Position numbers and translations under genes: made by a program
Notes under the pieces: generated by a model
Told to the model about the DNA's origin: nothing
Databases searched by the model: none
The model's input: the letters and a program-made list of their open reading frames with translations, nothing else
Shown here: piece after piece, positions 34,809 to 47,779 of the stretch
Position numbering within the stretch: position 1 is the first letter of the stretch
Layout of the letters: each line of letters begins with the position of its first letter
Assembly: GCA_013399115.1 (NCBI GenBank)
Contig: VXAA01005201.1
Coordinates: 174,898 to 238,897, forward strand
DNA length: 64,000 bases
Source of the DNA: Anseranas semipalmata
Lineage: Eukaryota; Chordata; Aves; Anseriformes; Anseranatidae
Direction: 5' to 3'

Positions 34809-37060
34809 ACCGCTTGTGACCGGCCTCCACCCAGACATAGAACTGTTGACCACAACTCTTTGGCTGCGACCAGCCAACTAATTCTTAATCCACCTAACAG
34901 TCCATCCTTCAAATGAATGAGCCCAACAAAAGTGCCAGGGCTGAGCAAACTGGGTATCAGTTTGGTGTCTGTTCCCAGGGAATTTGGAGTTGTTCTGGTC
35001 TTCACTTGTACAAATCTATTAATATTTTAAAAGACCGGCATGTAAAGTAGTTGCTTCAATGACGATGTAAGGTGGGAGATAGGGAGGAGCTGCTGATAGC
35101 ATGGTTCAATTCAGGAGTGTTTTATCTGAGTTCTTCTTTCCAGACTGGGGGGTATGTCCCAGTTTAATATAGTGATTTTTTTTTTTTTCCAGTGGCTAGA
35201 CTTGTCAAGTTTAGGAATTATCAAAATTACTTGATTTCTCCAGCTTATACATATATATTTTTTTTCAGATGCTTTTTGGCAGTAGAAATGTTTTTATTTG
35301 AAGATGTAAGCCCTGTGTAAAGAAATGCTTTTACTCTGAGAACTGTTGAGGTGTTAGGATGTCGTGGAGAAAACCGTAAAGAAAGCAGTTTGTTACAGAG
35401 CTAGATTTGACCTGCAGCTAAAATGCAAACATTTTCATCTGGCTAGAGGGAAAAACATACAAGACAAGAGAGAAGAAATGAGTCAATAGTTTCTTTGCTG
35501 ACTTGATTGGGCAAGTTTGACACTACATAGTACCCACTGAATTGAATGTAAATTTTGTTTGGTTTGATAGACCCTTGCCTTGGTGAATCCTTCCACATTT
35601 CTGGCTCACTTAGTAGTTAAGCTAAATCAGAACTTTTAGAAAAGAGTCAAGGAATTGTCAAGAACATGTAAAAAACTAGTGTCATTATGTCAGACTTCTG
35701 CATATTTTTATGGAGATTAAAAAAATGAATATTTCTTTATACCTTATTGTTTCTGTAGATTCTGTTAAAATAGAGGTTTTTATTTGATCTTATAATAATA
35801 TCTTTCAATTTGAAATGAAGGTTTTTCAATAAAAAGTAATTATAAATAAAAATAGGTGATTGCCTAATATTGCCATCATAGAAGGGTCCCAAAAAGTCTG
35901 CTGTGTAGTTACATATGTTGACCTTTGTTTTCTTACATTTTACAGACACTTTCCAGCACACAGATGTCCCTCAATACTTGGGTGGCAACCATAACTGTCT
36001 ATGTTGGTAACATATATCTCAAATTAAAAAGTCTCAAAGCTTTTGATGAGTAGCACCAAGTCTATTGCTTTATTTCTTTAGATAGTAGTTAATTCAGGTG
36101 AAAATCTAATGGAAATTATAAGAACCCCTAATAATGAGGAGGTGGAATCTACAGTGACCTTTTTTAATCACATCATGCATGCAATAGGGTTTAAGAAAAG
36201 TGCAAGTTTCCCATTTTCTGGATATGGATGTAATTTATCTAGCAAGCTGAATACAATTTATTCTAAAACAACTAGATGACAATTCACATTGCTATTGCAG
36301 TATGACATTAAAGGGATTAGACTCTTTCTGAAGAAATGCTGGCTGAAGATGGTTGTTATTCATACTATATAGGATTCAATAGAAGAAACTTCACATGTAC
36401 TCAGAGGTATTCAGTCAAGAAAGGAACCCAGAATGACTGACTTTGCTTTTATGAGTAACATGGGCAAGAGAATTTCACACTTTCTTTCCTTCTTCCAGCC
36501 CATAACTTCAAGTGACATCATACCCTACAGCAAAACCTTTGATCTTGACTTACGCAGTAAAGCAAAATGTTCTGTGTCTGTTCTCTTCTGGATTTTGAAC
36601 ACTGCCAGAACAGTACATAAGGGAGGAAGACTGTAGCTTTTTTAGTAAATCAAACAGTCCCAGGAAACGTTTGCAAACACTAGAAAATGATCACTTACAC
36701 TATTAAATTGTTGGAGAAGTCCCTGACCTTGCTTTTGGCAGCTAGCCCTCTCTAAAACAGCAACGAGGGGCAGGTACAGAAGGCAGCATAGTCCAGGCAC
36801 CAGTTCCAGGTGGCAGTGAGGTTTAACCTATGTTTTTCTGCAGAGGAAGAGATTTAATAGCATGGATGCAGGTTGTTCTGTCATGAATGGTCCTGAATAT
36901 GATCTCACCAAATGCAGAACACTAGAATCCAAACACAGTTCTGCATTTTGCATATTGAGCTCTCTGTTGTGTTACTATCCCTAAACAGCGCACTTAGTAT
37001 TCCTTTTAGTGGAAGAATTCTTTCAAAAGAAAAGAAAGTAGCTCTCCTTCATTGAGAGAT

Positions 37061-37116
37061 CTGGTTATATACTGGAAATATACTGGAACTGGTTATATAC
37101 TGGAAATATACTGGAA
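37061..37116. repeat. Perfect 28-bp tandem duplication
   Basis: The unit that starts CTGGTTATATACTGG at 37061 is repeated without mismatch from 37089 to 37116. Inside each unit ATACTGGAA occurs twice, so the unit itself arose from a smaller duplication. Confidence 0.93.
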
Positions 37117-39839
37117 ATACTTATCAGATGCTTGGTAGCCTAGGTAAAGAAAATCTAGCTCTCCTGAATTACTATCAGGGAAAATTGTGCTTACAGCTAC
37201 CTGTATGCAGATTTAAGCTACAGGTCTTCAAGAACATGAAGACCATTAAAAAATGTTTGTACTGCTCAAAGGTTACAGACTTAGGATGGTGAGAACGAAA
37301 TGCATACTTACAACAAAGAGAACATGCATACTTAAGAAAGAGAAAGCCCTAAATATATGATCAACTGCTAAGATTAGGGCCTGGTGTTCCACTACAAAAA
37401 TAAATAAAATATATAAAAAGACCATAAAATATGAAAAAGAATAGTAAGGCAAAAAAGCACAGAATGGTAAAGAAAGAAATGCTGACTTGTAAAATATATA
37501 AACTACTACCTAATAATAATAAATATCATCTTGGCAAGGGTTGTGTCCGTGAGCCTTCTAAGGCAGTAAATCTTTGTGAGAGATGTGAATGAGCAAAGCA
37601 GCAGAGCACTCCATGGACAAGGGACACAATGAGAATAGGAAAAGGGACAGAGAGAGTAAGACAATAGAAAATAAGATTATAAGCATATAAACCTTTTTCT
37701 TTTCTTTTTTCCTTTTTTAAAAAAAAATTTTAGTTAATTAGTAAGTAGAATTTTGAAAAACAGGAAAAAATGATCATATTTACATCTATTTTTTACCAAA
37801 TCTGTATATAAATTAGTTGTAGCAGTGCCACTGAAAGGTGTGAAAAGTCATGAGCAAACTGGATATGCAAAGAAATGGGAGAAAACCCTGGAGGTGTACT
37901 GTTCCCAGTCACAATCAAAAACAAGAGTTATCAAAGGGTGCAACTGCTACCCTATTTTATTTTGTGGTCATTGTTATACAGTTTTCTAGTGGGTTCTTGT
38001 GGCCTTCAGAATTCTCCTTGCTAAGAAGAATCATTTCGTGGCGTCGATACGTCACAATATGGTATATGTGCCTCCATATCCATCACAGCCTACTGCAAAA
38101 TGAACACTATGGTAAGGAAATAAAATAGCCAAGCTTTGCTCTGCTCTGTTAAGTCTTTGCTGGCCTTGTGCTCAAGCAGCCATGGCCTATGGTTTGATAT
38201 CTCTGCCATCTTCTGTACTACACTGGTTGTCCTAGAGCAGGGGCATTTTGACCCATATCTGTCACATTCCCACACAGGTTTAAAGTCAGACTCCATAGGG
38301 CAATTTGCCCTTGAACCAATTTAAATGAGATCATAACCACGGTCAAAATATACTTTTACTCTGAAAGGACCAGTCACAGGGGAAAAGAACTGTTGCCGAA
38401 AAAAATTATTTAGAGCAAAAGTTTCTCTTAAATTTTATGGGCTCTCTGTGAAATCACACTGTTTTCTTTCAGAGTGCTGAAAGTAATGAAATACCATAAT
38501 ATTTAGCAGCAGAAATGAACATTTCCTGGTGTATTTAAATTCTGCAATTAATTAGCTGCGGAATCCTTTTTCTCTAAGGTGCTTTCACATATAAAACAGT
38601 GGACTTGATTCTGCAGGACCTTTTACAGGTCAATATTCTCTTTTCGTATTGATATCCATGGAAGGTTTGTATAAAGACCTCAAGTAATAATAAAATTCCC
38701 TTTATTCTCCCGGATGGAAAAAAATGTTCCAGAAACCAAATTGATTTTGTTTCTCTGAGAATCTGAAAACATGTCTTATCATGTGCAGCCATCACTACAA
38801 ACCACCCAAGGTGATCTGTTCGCTCACATTTCTTGTAATTGCTTATTCATCAGTTTATTAGAGAACCTGCTACCAGATAGCTCATGACAGCATGCCTGTG
38901 TTTCTGAATAATATGCCACAGAGACAGAGAGCTCGTTTTCAAAGAGCTGCCTTGCTTTCTGGAGAGGAGAGCATGGCCATCACCCTGCCTAGTTTACACT
39001 GCTTTTTGGCTGGAGTGATTAAGGCATCTCTGAGCTCCCTGCTGTTTCATATAGCTTGCTTACAGTGCCTCCTCTAGTTCTTTTTAAGCACTGGGTAACT
39101 TTACATTCTGTTGTGGTTTGCAATTTAGAAAAATAAGTATATGAACCAATATATACAGATAAATAAAATAATGTCCATAAACCACCAGAAACTACACCGT
39201 GAAGTGTGAGCAGACCCTTTTCAGCTTCAAAGCCAAGATAGGATGCTCTGAGTTTCCCAAACACCTTTAAAGCTTAGTCCATTCAGGTCTGTTCATTGAC
39301 TTCAAATGAAGGATCAATCTCTCCACTCCTTACCAGACTTTCTTTACTGATAACATGGGGGTTTCCAGCTGAAAATTAACTACTAATGTTTACCTGGGTG
39401 CAACAAAGATGTGGTTTTATTTTAGTGTTCTCTAGAGGACACACCTCTTTTTTTTTTCTTTTTTTTTTTTCTGTTTCTTTATATTTCCTTTGACAAGAAC
39501 TGAAGATTGCACTTAAAAAGCTTATCATAGTTTCAGAGTTGATTAAAGTAAACAGACTTTTAAATGAAGTCGCTTACAGAATCCATTAATCCCACGTAGG
39601 GGGAGAGCTCAATAGGTTACTTTAAGTTGTAAATGTATAAATCTGTTTCAGGCTTCAAAAAATAAAGCATATTGACATGTAACTTATTATGCAGTTTTTC
39701 AATTGCTGCAGGGTTATTATTATTTTTTTCTTTAATTTTGTTTTAAGTATCTGGTCCATAAATATTAAAGCACATCTCTCTTTAAAGGAAAAAAAAAAGG
39801 AAAGTACAATCTGGATGCTAGGACAAGTAGAAAGGAGCA

Positions 39840-40320
39840 ATGAATTATTGCTGTAATGACATGCTAATTAAAATTTTGCTTGTAACTCATGTAAGTGTTT
39901 GAAGCCCAGCAAATTTCTCTTTTCATTTGTGAAGTGTGAAGGTAAATTGCCCAGTGACAGTGGGACATCGCTAACAAGTACAAATTGAATAACATGCTAT
40001 CTTGCTCTATTAGTCCTGACTAGCGTGTCTGAATTAGATATTCAGCACACTCGCCATTGTAGGTCTGATTGATAAATGCTAAGGAGAATTTGTCAAAACA
40101 ACAGGGGCTACACCCAGTGGGACATCAATATGCTCCATTTAGTCACCCACCCGGCACTTCCTACATAGGATTGTCACATAAAATTAAGACTAGCCGCTAA
40201 CCAGCCATCAAGCTTGCAGCAGACATCAGGCAGCCTGTGTTCTGTATGCATATTAGTCACATGCTTAACAATTTGGGCTGTCATGACTGAAGCATGCGGT
40301 GACCTCTGGAGCAGAGGTTG
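39840..40320. promoter_or_regulatory. Candidate conserved noncoding element
   Basis: A repeat-free, mixed-composition stretch with several scattered CpGs and many words bound by developmental factors: TAATTA (39866-39871), a PBX/HOX-like TGATTGAT within CTGATTGATAAATG (40065-40078), and an octamer-like ATGCATAT (40246-40253). The absence of microsatellites and CR1 and the even complexity differ from the surroundings. Its similarity to vertebrate conserved elements is an impression from word content. Conservation has not been tested. Confidence 0.25.
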
Positions 40321-41169
40321 AATTTTGTAACTACACTGAGACATCATGCTCAGCTGTTCAAGATTTTAGGCCATTTCCTGCCTGATCTGTGCACAGATGC
40401 ACTGCCCTAAGCTATAATCTGTGGCCTAGTCCAAATGACAAATGGCACAGCGTAGATTATTGCATTATATATTAAGTACTACAAGTCTGTAAATTATAAG
40501 TAAACTACTGTTCAGCCCAAATGTCTCCTCCAGCTTTTAGAACACTTTCCTTCACAAAGCTTCTCATGTGCAGGATAAATAAATATTTGGAAAACTGAGA
40601 CATTTAAGTTTAAAGACTGAAATGTACTGTTTTCCCTGCAATTAGCTGCTTGAATATGAAACAGTTTTGTTCCAGCTGTAATTCAATAAGTCATTGCTGG
40701 ACTTGTTTCTCCTCTACCCCTCCTCTTTTCACTGAGAATTATTAGCAAATTAAGGTTTTCTCTTAGCTCTATATGTCGAACAATTTATGGCAGATAAATG
40801 GTTGAGGCCAGTATTGTTAGCCACTTTAAATAGTTAATTCAGTATGGATTAGACATGCAATATGCAACACTAATAAAAATGAATAAGAAATCTAAACATC
40901 ATCAGTTCTGAGGGATCTAATTTGTTGTTCTACTATGCTTAGTCTGTGTTTATGCTCAGAAGTTCTTGTTTATATTTGAAGCAGCTGTAAAGAGTACTAA
41001 AAAAACAAGCTGGAGGGAAAGCCATTCACTCCCTTTCTTATTACTAAGCTGTAATATTTCAGTGGGATAAACAGGATTTTGGGTAGAATGTGATTATGTA
41101 CTTCCTATGTGCAGTTGGGACTCAAACATGTCAGTTATTTAATATGGATGACAATTCTTGATGTGAAGT

Positions 41170-41299
41170 GGGAAGGGAAGGGAAGGGAAGGGAAGGGAAG
41201 GGAAGGGAAGGGAAGGGAAGGGAAGGGAAGGGAAGGGAAGGGAAGGGAAGGGAAGGGAAGGGAAGGGAAGGGAAGGGAAGGGAAGGGAAGGGAAGGGAA
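41170..41299 (+). repeat. (GGGAA)26 pentamer array, quadruplex-capable
   Basis: 130 bp of perfect GGGAA units, 26 copies, bounded by GAAGT on the left and ACTTATGCCC on the right. Each unit offers a run of three G separated by two A, so any four consecutive units meet the usual G3-loop rule for an intramolecular G-quadruplex on the plus strand. The minus strand is a homopyrimidine CCCTT array. Translation yields only GREGK-type or LPFPS-type repeats, not a gene. Confidence 0.97.
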
Positions 41300-44200
41300 A
41301 CTTATGCCCATATATCCTTAAAGAAAAATCTGATTTTTTCATAGCCAGTTAATATATGCATAAAACTGTCCTATGACATCCTTTAACTCACAGTCAGAGG
41401 TGGTCAAAGCAGGGGTTTTCTCTTGCATTTCTCTTATTGACAGAAATCAATCAAAGTCACTTTTGTTAAGACAGGAGATGGATTAGTACCAAACTGTCAC
41501 TTTGTGCTGTACCTGTCTGTAACTTAGAGGTATGCACAAAGGAAAGGACCAGAGTTTGATTTAGGGTTGTTCTGGTGGTAGGATCAAACATTTGCATCAC
41601 ACCTTTATCAGCAATGAAATTGATGGCCCTACATGTATTGGGAGACTCCTGGGTGAGATACTTCAACTTTGGGTCAAGCAGATGGAAACTCGACTGAAGA
41701 GCTCAGGTAGACATCTCACAACATCAAATACAGATCCAATGTTGGCATCAGAAAAAAAAAAAAAAAAAACACCCTCTTATTCTCTGAACTGTTAATTCAG
41801 ATGTACTTCTAGTTGCCCCAAACTGCATCTGAACTACATAGGAGCTTTCAAGAGACTTTGGGAAATTTTCTTGATATTAGGTATCAAAGATTTAAAAGCT
41901 TTATACCAATCCTGTTGTGATTGATAGTGTCATAAGTAAGAAAATGCTCATTTATCATTCTGGTCTTGAAGCTAGAACCTTGTTGTGTTATGATGACATC
42001 ACCATTTGGAACATAATGGTCCTTCAGCCTAAGGTGAATTCTGTTGAGTCTTCTAGGCTGACCACAACATGATTTGATGTGGTACCAGATTTGATGTACA
42101 TATGGAATAAATCACCTTACACGAAACAAATAGCTGGGATCAGTGCCCTTGAGATTGATAACTGGGTATGTCTTGTCTCTTGTTTCTCAGCTTAATAGCT
42201 TATAGGCTAACCAATCTCCATGACTATAAGTCTCTTTGCAAACTGGCTTGACTGCTTGTTATCCTGATTCTTAATGCCATTTTGGAAGTGCTTTATTTTG
42301 TATAGATATTATGTCAAGAAAATACTCTTTTACAACACTGTTTCACAGAATTATGAGTTGTTTGACTTTTGTTCATTTAACTAGTGGTAGAAGATATCAA
42401 GATGATAACTGCCCATTTAGATGCTTTTCTCATGGATATCACATAACACTAATACACACAAAAAGGTACAAATGAGATAAATTCTCTTAGAGCTTAATAC
42501 CATGTTAGTTTCCATTTTGAAATTATTAAATCTAAAACAAAATGTAGAAAATATATGCAGGAAATATTTATTTCAACTAACATGGCACTAAAAGTGTTGA
42601 CTCCATTATGTATTGCTTGACTCCTTTCATTGCTTGGGTCATCAATTTTTCAGTATTGAAATTCAGTGGAGAATTTATCTCAAACAGGTAAATTTTCCGT
42701 TTCTTTCCTGTGGTGATAAGACATATAATAGAACAGTTTAATGGATTTTCTTTCTCTCTCCTTCAGTTGCTGCACTCAGAGTGGAAGAGTAGAAGGAAAG
42801 AAAAGTGGTTTTAGGATAGATATAGGTTCTAAACTAAGAAAGGACTAAAAAAAGGTAGTGTAAATCCAGAGTAATTAATTCCAGTGGGGTTCTTTGAGAT
42901 TTACAGTATTGTAAGGAAGGAATTTACCTTTCCCTGTTAGAAAGTGCATTGGTGTTTGCTCTTCTGATGCTTAACCTTTCAATAGAAGACATAATAATAC
43001 ACCAATCTTCAGACAATTAGATATGTTCAAGTCAGGTTGTGAGTGCTTGCCTGTAAAGAACATAGTTTTGTTCTGCTCCCTCTGATACACCCACAATTCA
43101 CATGCTATCTAATCTAAGTGAGTTAGTATATGAATTCTCCATTGATACTGGACACTGCACAGTGGAGGTGATGGCAGATAACCTCTCAAGCTCTCATTAA
43201 GCTAATGAACTGGAAAACTCTACACAGTCAGTGAAAATGGGAATTGTAAAACTTCTGCAAGCTAGTGATTCAAATATATTTAAGAATAATCCATGTTAGT
43301 CACATACCAACTGATTATCTAGTTAAGACTCATTTATAGATTACTGTCAGACTTGTGCATAGACTGACAAAAATGAACTTGTGCCATGAGGATTCCACAG
43401 GATAAAAAATAGGATCTGAAAGAGTGAGAGAGTTTTTTTCTTATAATATGCAAGAACCTGCTAGTATTTCTTGGTGCAAAGGGAAAGAGAATGTATGGAA
43501 ATCAAATGATCTCAGCTGACTGTTAAGAATGAATGACAGACCATCTGAAGCAGAGAAAGGGACTATAAGCATGTGAAGTCATCAGAAAAAAGGGATGATC
43601 AGTCTTTTTTTTTTTTCTGGAAAATGAGAATCATCATTGTGAGTATAAGCTGAGGTGGCAGTGTGCAGGAAAGCTTGACCAGTCTTTCCTATCAGGATCC
43701 AGTTCAGCAAACTGTGTACATTATTTCTACTCATACGAACAATGCAGCTAGAAACAATGAATAAGGTTTGAGGCTCAACTATAAACAAAGTCTGTAGGTA
43801 GGCAGTAATTCAAAGAAAATGTTATTCCTAGTTACTCTGGTCCTGGCTGTTGAGTGGTAGGCAGAAAAACTACTGGGAGGAGAGCTCTTATTGAAACCTA
43901 ATTAAAGTTAACATTGTCTTCCAGTAATGGTGGAAAAATATATGGCAAGAGTTCTGTACACAGCATCACATGTGTGCGTTCAATGGGTGATGTACATATA
44001 TATACGATCTGCAGTGAAAATCATGCATCATATTTTTTCTGGAAAATTTACATGGACATTAAAATAGGAAGTGGTAGGTCATGGTTATATAACAAAAAGC
44101 TGAAGTGTGGGAGGATGAGAATTGTTACAGACTGATGAAAAATATGTCATTAACTAATTCATGTAACTTATGAAAACAAGAAAATAAAATAATTTCTTTT

Positions 44201-45559
44201 TGTTTTGTTTTGTTTTTGTTTTGTTTTAAGGAGGTAACATCCTCACAATAGGCCAACTGGTAGGTTTTCTTTTCAAATTGTTGGTCATTCTTATGCTTGA
44301 AGAAAGTTAGGAATTGAAGTATTTTTGGGGGAATTAATTCACGTTTTTAATTTACTACGTTAGCAATGATTTTTGGTTTGAAAGGAACTTTTGTACTAAA
44401 CATATCACACAAAAAAGGCTCATTGAGTCACCTACATATGCATCCAGTTCTATCAAAAAAAGAAAATGTTTTTTTTTTTCCAAGCTCTGCTGGCAAAAAG
44501 TTACTCAAGTAGTAAGGCTAGGAAGGGTAAAGCTAGTGCACAGCAGCTTCAGCTCCACTGAAAGCAGCAGAAGCAGCCTGCTTCCATTGCCTGGGGCAAC
44601 ACACAGATGATGGATAGCATAACAGATGAATCTTCTCCTCATCTCCATTCCGATCTCACTGTACTAATTGTCATCAATATCATCAGTGTCAGCAGCCTAA
44701 GCTACTGCTCCAAGCCTGCAAACTCTCCAACAATGCAAGCCCTGCCTCTCCTCCTGGGCTTTGTCCCTGTGCCTGTGTCATCTGTGGTGGTACTTAGTGT
44801 CTGTCCCTCCCCCATGCCTGTATGCCGGCAACAGATGGTGAATATGGGGCCTGGGCTCTAATGGGTGGCCCACATTGCAGTGGAATAGCAGAGGTTGTTG
44901 CAGGTGATGTGGCATGAAATGGATGCTGTAGGTGATAAATAGTACCCTAATATTGCTTTATGTTTGTAATTTCCTATGTATGCTAAGATGTCATTAAGAT
45001 TGCAGAAGTCAAGCATTCAAATCTTAGGAAATGCAAAGATTGAAGCAGTTTTACAATTTGAACACTAACTACAATTTTGATCACTTGTGTGATACCACTA
45101 TCATTCTGTTCACTACAGAATGATAGAATCACAGATTCACTTTTTCACAAAATGTGTTCTTTTTGAAGCTCCAAGATAGGCAGGAGGCCCTGTCTGCTCT
45201 GTCAGAATTACCGTCATCATTCAGCACATAGGTCCGTGTATCATTTACTATTCATTGTGCAACTAATTCAGAACACAGGATTGTTAATTCCCTCTCAGAT
45301 TTCTCTAGATGATCAGACTTTAGCATGAAGTTTCCACAGACATTAATGAATAATTGTTCAATATCACATTACAGTGAAATTATGACATACCTATTTTCAA
45401 AAAAGAAGGAAACCAAGGCACAAAATACTAGTGTACGATATCACAATTTTATTGTATCTGGTTTGAAAAATTAGGGTCTTTATTTTCAAAGTATTTAGCA
45501 TTTTTTGTCACACAAGTGTCTGCAGCTGGACAGCCAGAAAATTGTAAGCACTGAGTTTG
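41300..45559. other. Unique noncoding stretch
   Basis: No gene recognised. It contains an A18 run at 41752-41769, a T-run near 43603 and (TTTTG)n at 44197-44227. A locally GC-rich part at about 44.52-44.88 kb carries an 84-codon plus-strand frame (44607-44861) without recognisable domains. Confidence 0.55.
44197..44227. repeat. (TTTTG)n microsatellite with one extra T
   Basis: Six TTTTG-type units, one of them extended to TTTTTG. This is the same motif as in the compound array at 26 kb. Confidence 0.85.
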
Positions 45560-46312
45560 TACAAAATATGGCCAAGTGTAAGGTTGTACAACAGGATTGG
45601 AGCAGTGCCAAGCACAAATACAGGCTAGGCAGAGAATGGATTGACAGCAGCCCTCAGGAGAAGGACCTGGGGGGGTTGGTAGAAAATGTGTACTTTGAGC
45701 CCAGAAAGCCAGCTGTATCCCTGGCTGCATCAAAAGAAGCGTGGCCAGCAGTCCGAGGAGGTGATTCTCCCCCAACTACTCTGCTCTAATGAGACCCCAC
45801 CTGGAGTACTGCATTCAGATCTGGGGCCCCCAAGATAAGAAGGACATGGAAGTATTACAGTGAGTCCAGAAGAGGTCCACGAGGATGATCAGAGGGCTGT
45901 GGAGCACCTCTCCTATGAAGAGAGGCTGAGGGAGTTGGGGTTGTTCAGCCTGGAGAAGAGAAGGCTCCAGGGAGACCTTATAGTAGCCTTCCAGTACCTA
46001 AAGGGGGCCTACAGGAAAGCTGGGGAGGGAGTGTAGTGATAGGACAAAGGGTAACAGCTTTAAACTAAAAGAGGGTAGATTTAGATTAGATCTAAGGAAG
46101 AAATTTACTCTGAGGGTGGTGAGGCACTGGAACAGGTTGCCCAGAGAAGCTGTGGATGCCCCATCCCTGTAGGTGTTCACAGCCAGGTTGGATGGGGCTT
46201 TGAGCAACCTGGTCTAGTGGGTGGTGTCCCTGCCCATGGCAGGGGGGTTGGAACTAGTGATCCTTACAGGTCCCTTCTGATCCAAACCATTCTATGATTC
46301 TGTGATTCTAGG
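45560..46312 (+). mobile_element. Decayed CR1 LINE, plus strand
   Basis: Coding homology begins with MAKCKVV, YRLGREWIDSS and EKDLGGLV (45565-45700). It then breaks by frameshifts, but the nucleotide pattern continues: CTCTACTCTGCTCTAATGAG, GACCCCACCTGGAGTACTGC, ATCAGAGGGCTGTGGAGCAC, GAGAAGAGAAGGCTCCAGGG, GTGGTGAGGCACTGGAACAG. The 3' UTR and tail end at TATGATTCTGTGATTCTAG. A small deletion is apparent near 46025-46040, where the segment between the lysine-rich region and the GATAGGACAAAGGG part is shortened. The element is 5'-truncated, has several stops, and is older than the copies at 34 and 61 kb. Confidence 0.95.
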
Positions 46313-47779
46313 GTTAATACAGTTCAACACCACATCAGAAGTAGGTGGTAGGGTAGTCTTATATACAAAAAAAAAAAAATCCTTCAAAAATGTTATTGTT
46401 AGTGTAGGTCTCTTCAAAGTGGGTACTGTTTTGCTTTATGCCATAGAAAAGGACAAAGATTCAGGCTGGCCTGAACACATGCAGTTCCCTGGGAAGCCCA
46501 CAAGACAGAGTTAAAGTAGCCAAGATACTGTCTCTGTTGCAAGCAGCGGTAAATTCATATTCCTTCTCATGACTGGCTCAAGGCGCATTTATATGAAGTT
46601 GGACATGCTGACACAAGTGTGTGCTTTCTTATTACATCTCTTTATGCCTTAGGGTACAGCTTACACTTCCAGTACCATACTCTCAGTTTCTTCTTTACCA
46701 CAAACTAATTATATTCACAGCATCTTTCCCCTCCAAGCTGCCAGGGGCCAGCCCTGCCACCAGCAGAAGCAGCATTTGCTCTGCTGTCTTCCTCACACTC
46801 TCTTATGCCTCTGTACTCTCCTTGTTGTGGCTTGAATGTCAATGAAGAGCAGAAAGCACATGGGCATAAATTCACCGTGAACTCAGCACCACATCACCCC
46901 TAATGTTTATTCCAGGCAGGTTGAGCTGGTATCTCTACAGATCACCTTGCTAAGTAGGCAGCTGCCACTTGGACCTTCAAGTAACGTAAAACTGGTTGAT
47001 GCAAATTTGTTGAATTCTGAACCAAAGCAGAGGTTAAAAACAAAATATTCACAAATAAAAGAGTCAGAACAACTATTTCAAGAGGGAATATGCCATTGTT
47101 TTGAATCAGGAAGGTAACGCTAAACTGCAGCTCAGAAGCTGAACAAGTGGAGTCAAAAAAACTGCTTTATGATATCAAGGTGCTACCTAGACCTGAAGGA
47201 GAGAGCCCAGAAAGATGTGTTTACCTTCCAAGTGTGCTTGTGGAATAATGATGTTAAGAATGGAGAGTGAAGAGAAAGATGCTGGCAGCTAGTGGTGCAA
47301 CTGGTGCAGCAAGCCTCATTGGACTAAGGGGAGGAGAGTCTGGCAGGAATGAGAGAAGTGAGGGTTGAAAGTCCTCTGCTGGGGAGCAATGGCCTGAGAA
47401 CAAAGGGGCAGAGAGAAAGGGGGCTGAGAGAATGGATGGGGAAGTGGGAGCAGAAAAGCTGGCAGGTACAGCTCAGGGCTGAGAGGAACTCTAGCAGAGA
47501 AGTTTATTTCAGAAGTTTGGTGTTAGGGGAGAAAAAATGTCATAGGATGTTAATGTGGCCCCAGGAGAATGAAAAAAAGAATAAATGACCTGTGGATTAG
47601 TTTATTGGTAAGAAGCGTTTCATCTTCCATCTATAGAAACATGGGCTGGATTTTTCCATACAAGGGTTAAAATTTACATCACTACTGGAGATCTGTTTAA
47701 GAGTGCGTGTGGGTTAAATACACTGAATCCTCATCCCATACACAGTAAGGCAGCTACAAGTCAAACATAATGACAGTGC

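Larger units (their letters stand above)
34071..34920 (-). mobile_element. CR1 LINE, 5'-truncated, minus strand, with gap
   Basis: The left edge has the reverse complement of the CR1 tail (GAATCGTAGAATCATAGAATG) and a well-preserved 3' region. A 267-bp N block follows, then reverse transcriptase palm sequence (FEGWTVRWIKN, an in-frame TAG, LAGRSQRVVVN, SGWRPVTSG). Recognisable homology fades near 34920, just upstream of FEGWTV. In full-length family members the distance between the two sides is considerably larger than 267 bp, so the gap size is unreliable or the copy carries a deletion. Its C-terminal coding part is close to that of the copy at 60.8 kb, with about a dozen differences over about 126 residues, so both belong to one young subfamily. 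Confidence 0.95.
34921..41169. other. Unique noncoding stretch
   Basis: No recognised gene in 6.2 kb. It holds a T13 run near 35176, the 28-bp duplication at 37.06 kb, T-rich low-complexity sequence near 39449-39472, and from about 38.5 kb on a long repeat-poor part with several TAATTA words (for example near 38550 and 39866) and the candidate element at 39.84-40.32 kb. Open frames are below 95 codons. Confidence 0.55.

Noticed and set aside
34353..35005. Plus-strand and alternative minus-strand frames over the second gap
   Set aside because: Antisense or out-of-frame shadows of CR1 ORF2, bridged by N.
41109..41342. Frames of about 70 codons with GREGK-type or LPFPS-type repeats
   Set aside because: By-products of the perfect (GGGAA)26 array.
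45449..45775. Minus-strand 108-codon frame
   Set aside because: Antisense of the decayed CR1 copy, without own motifs.
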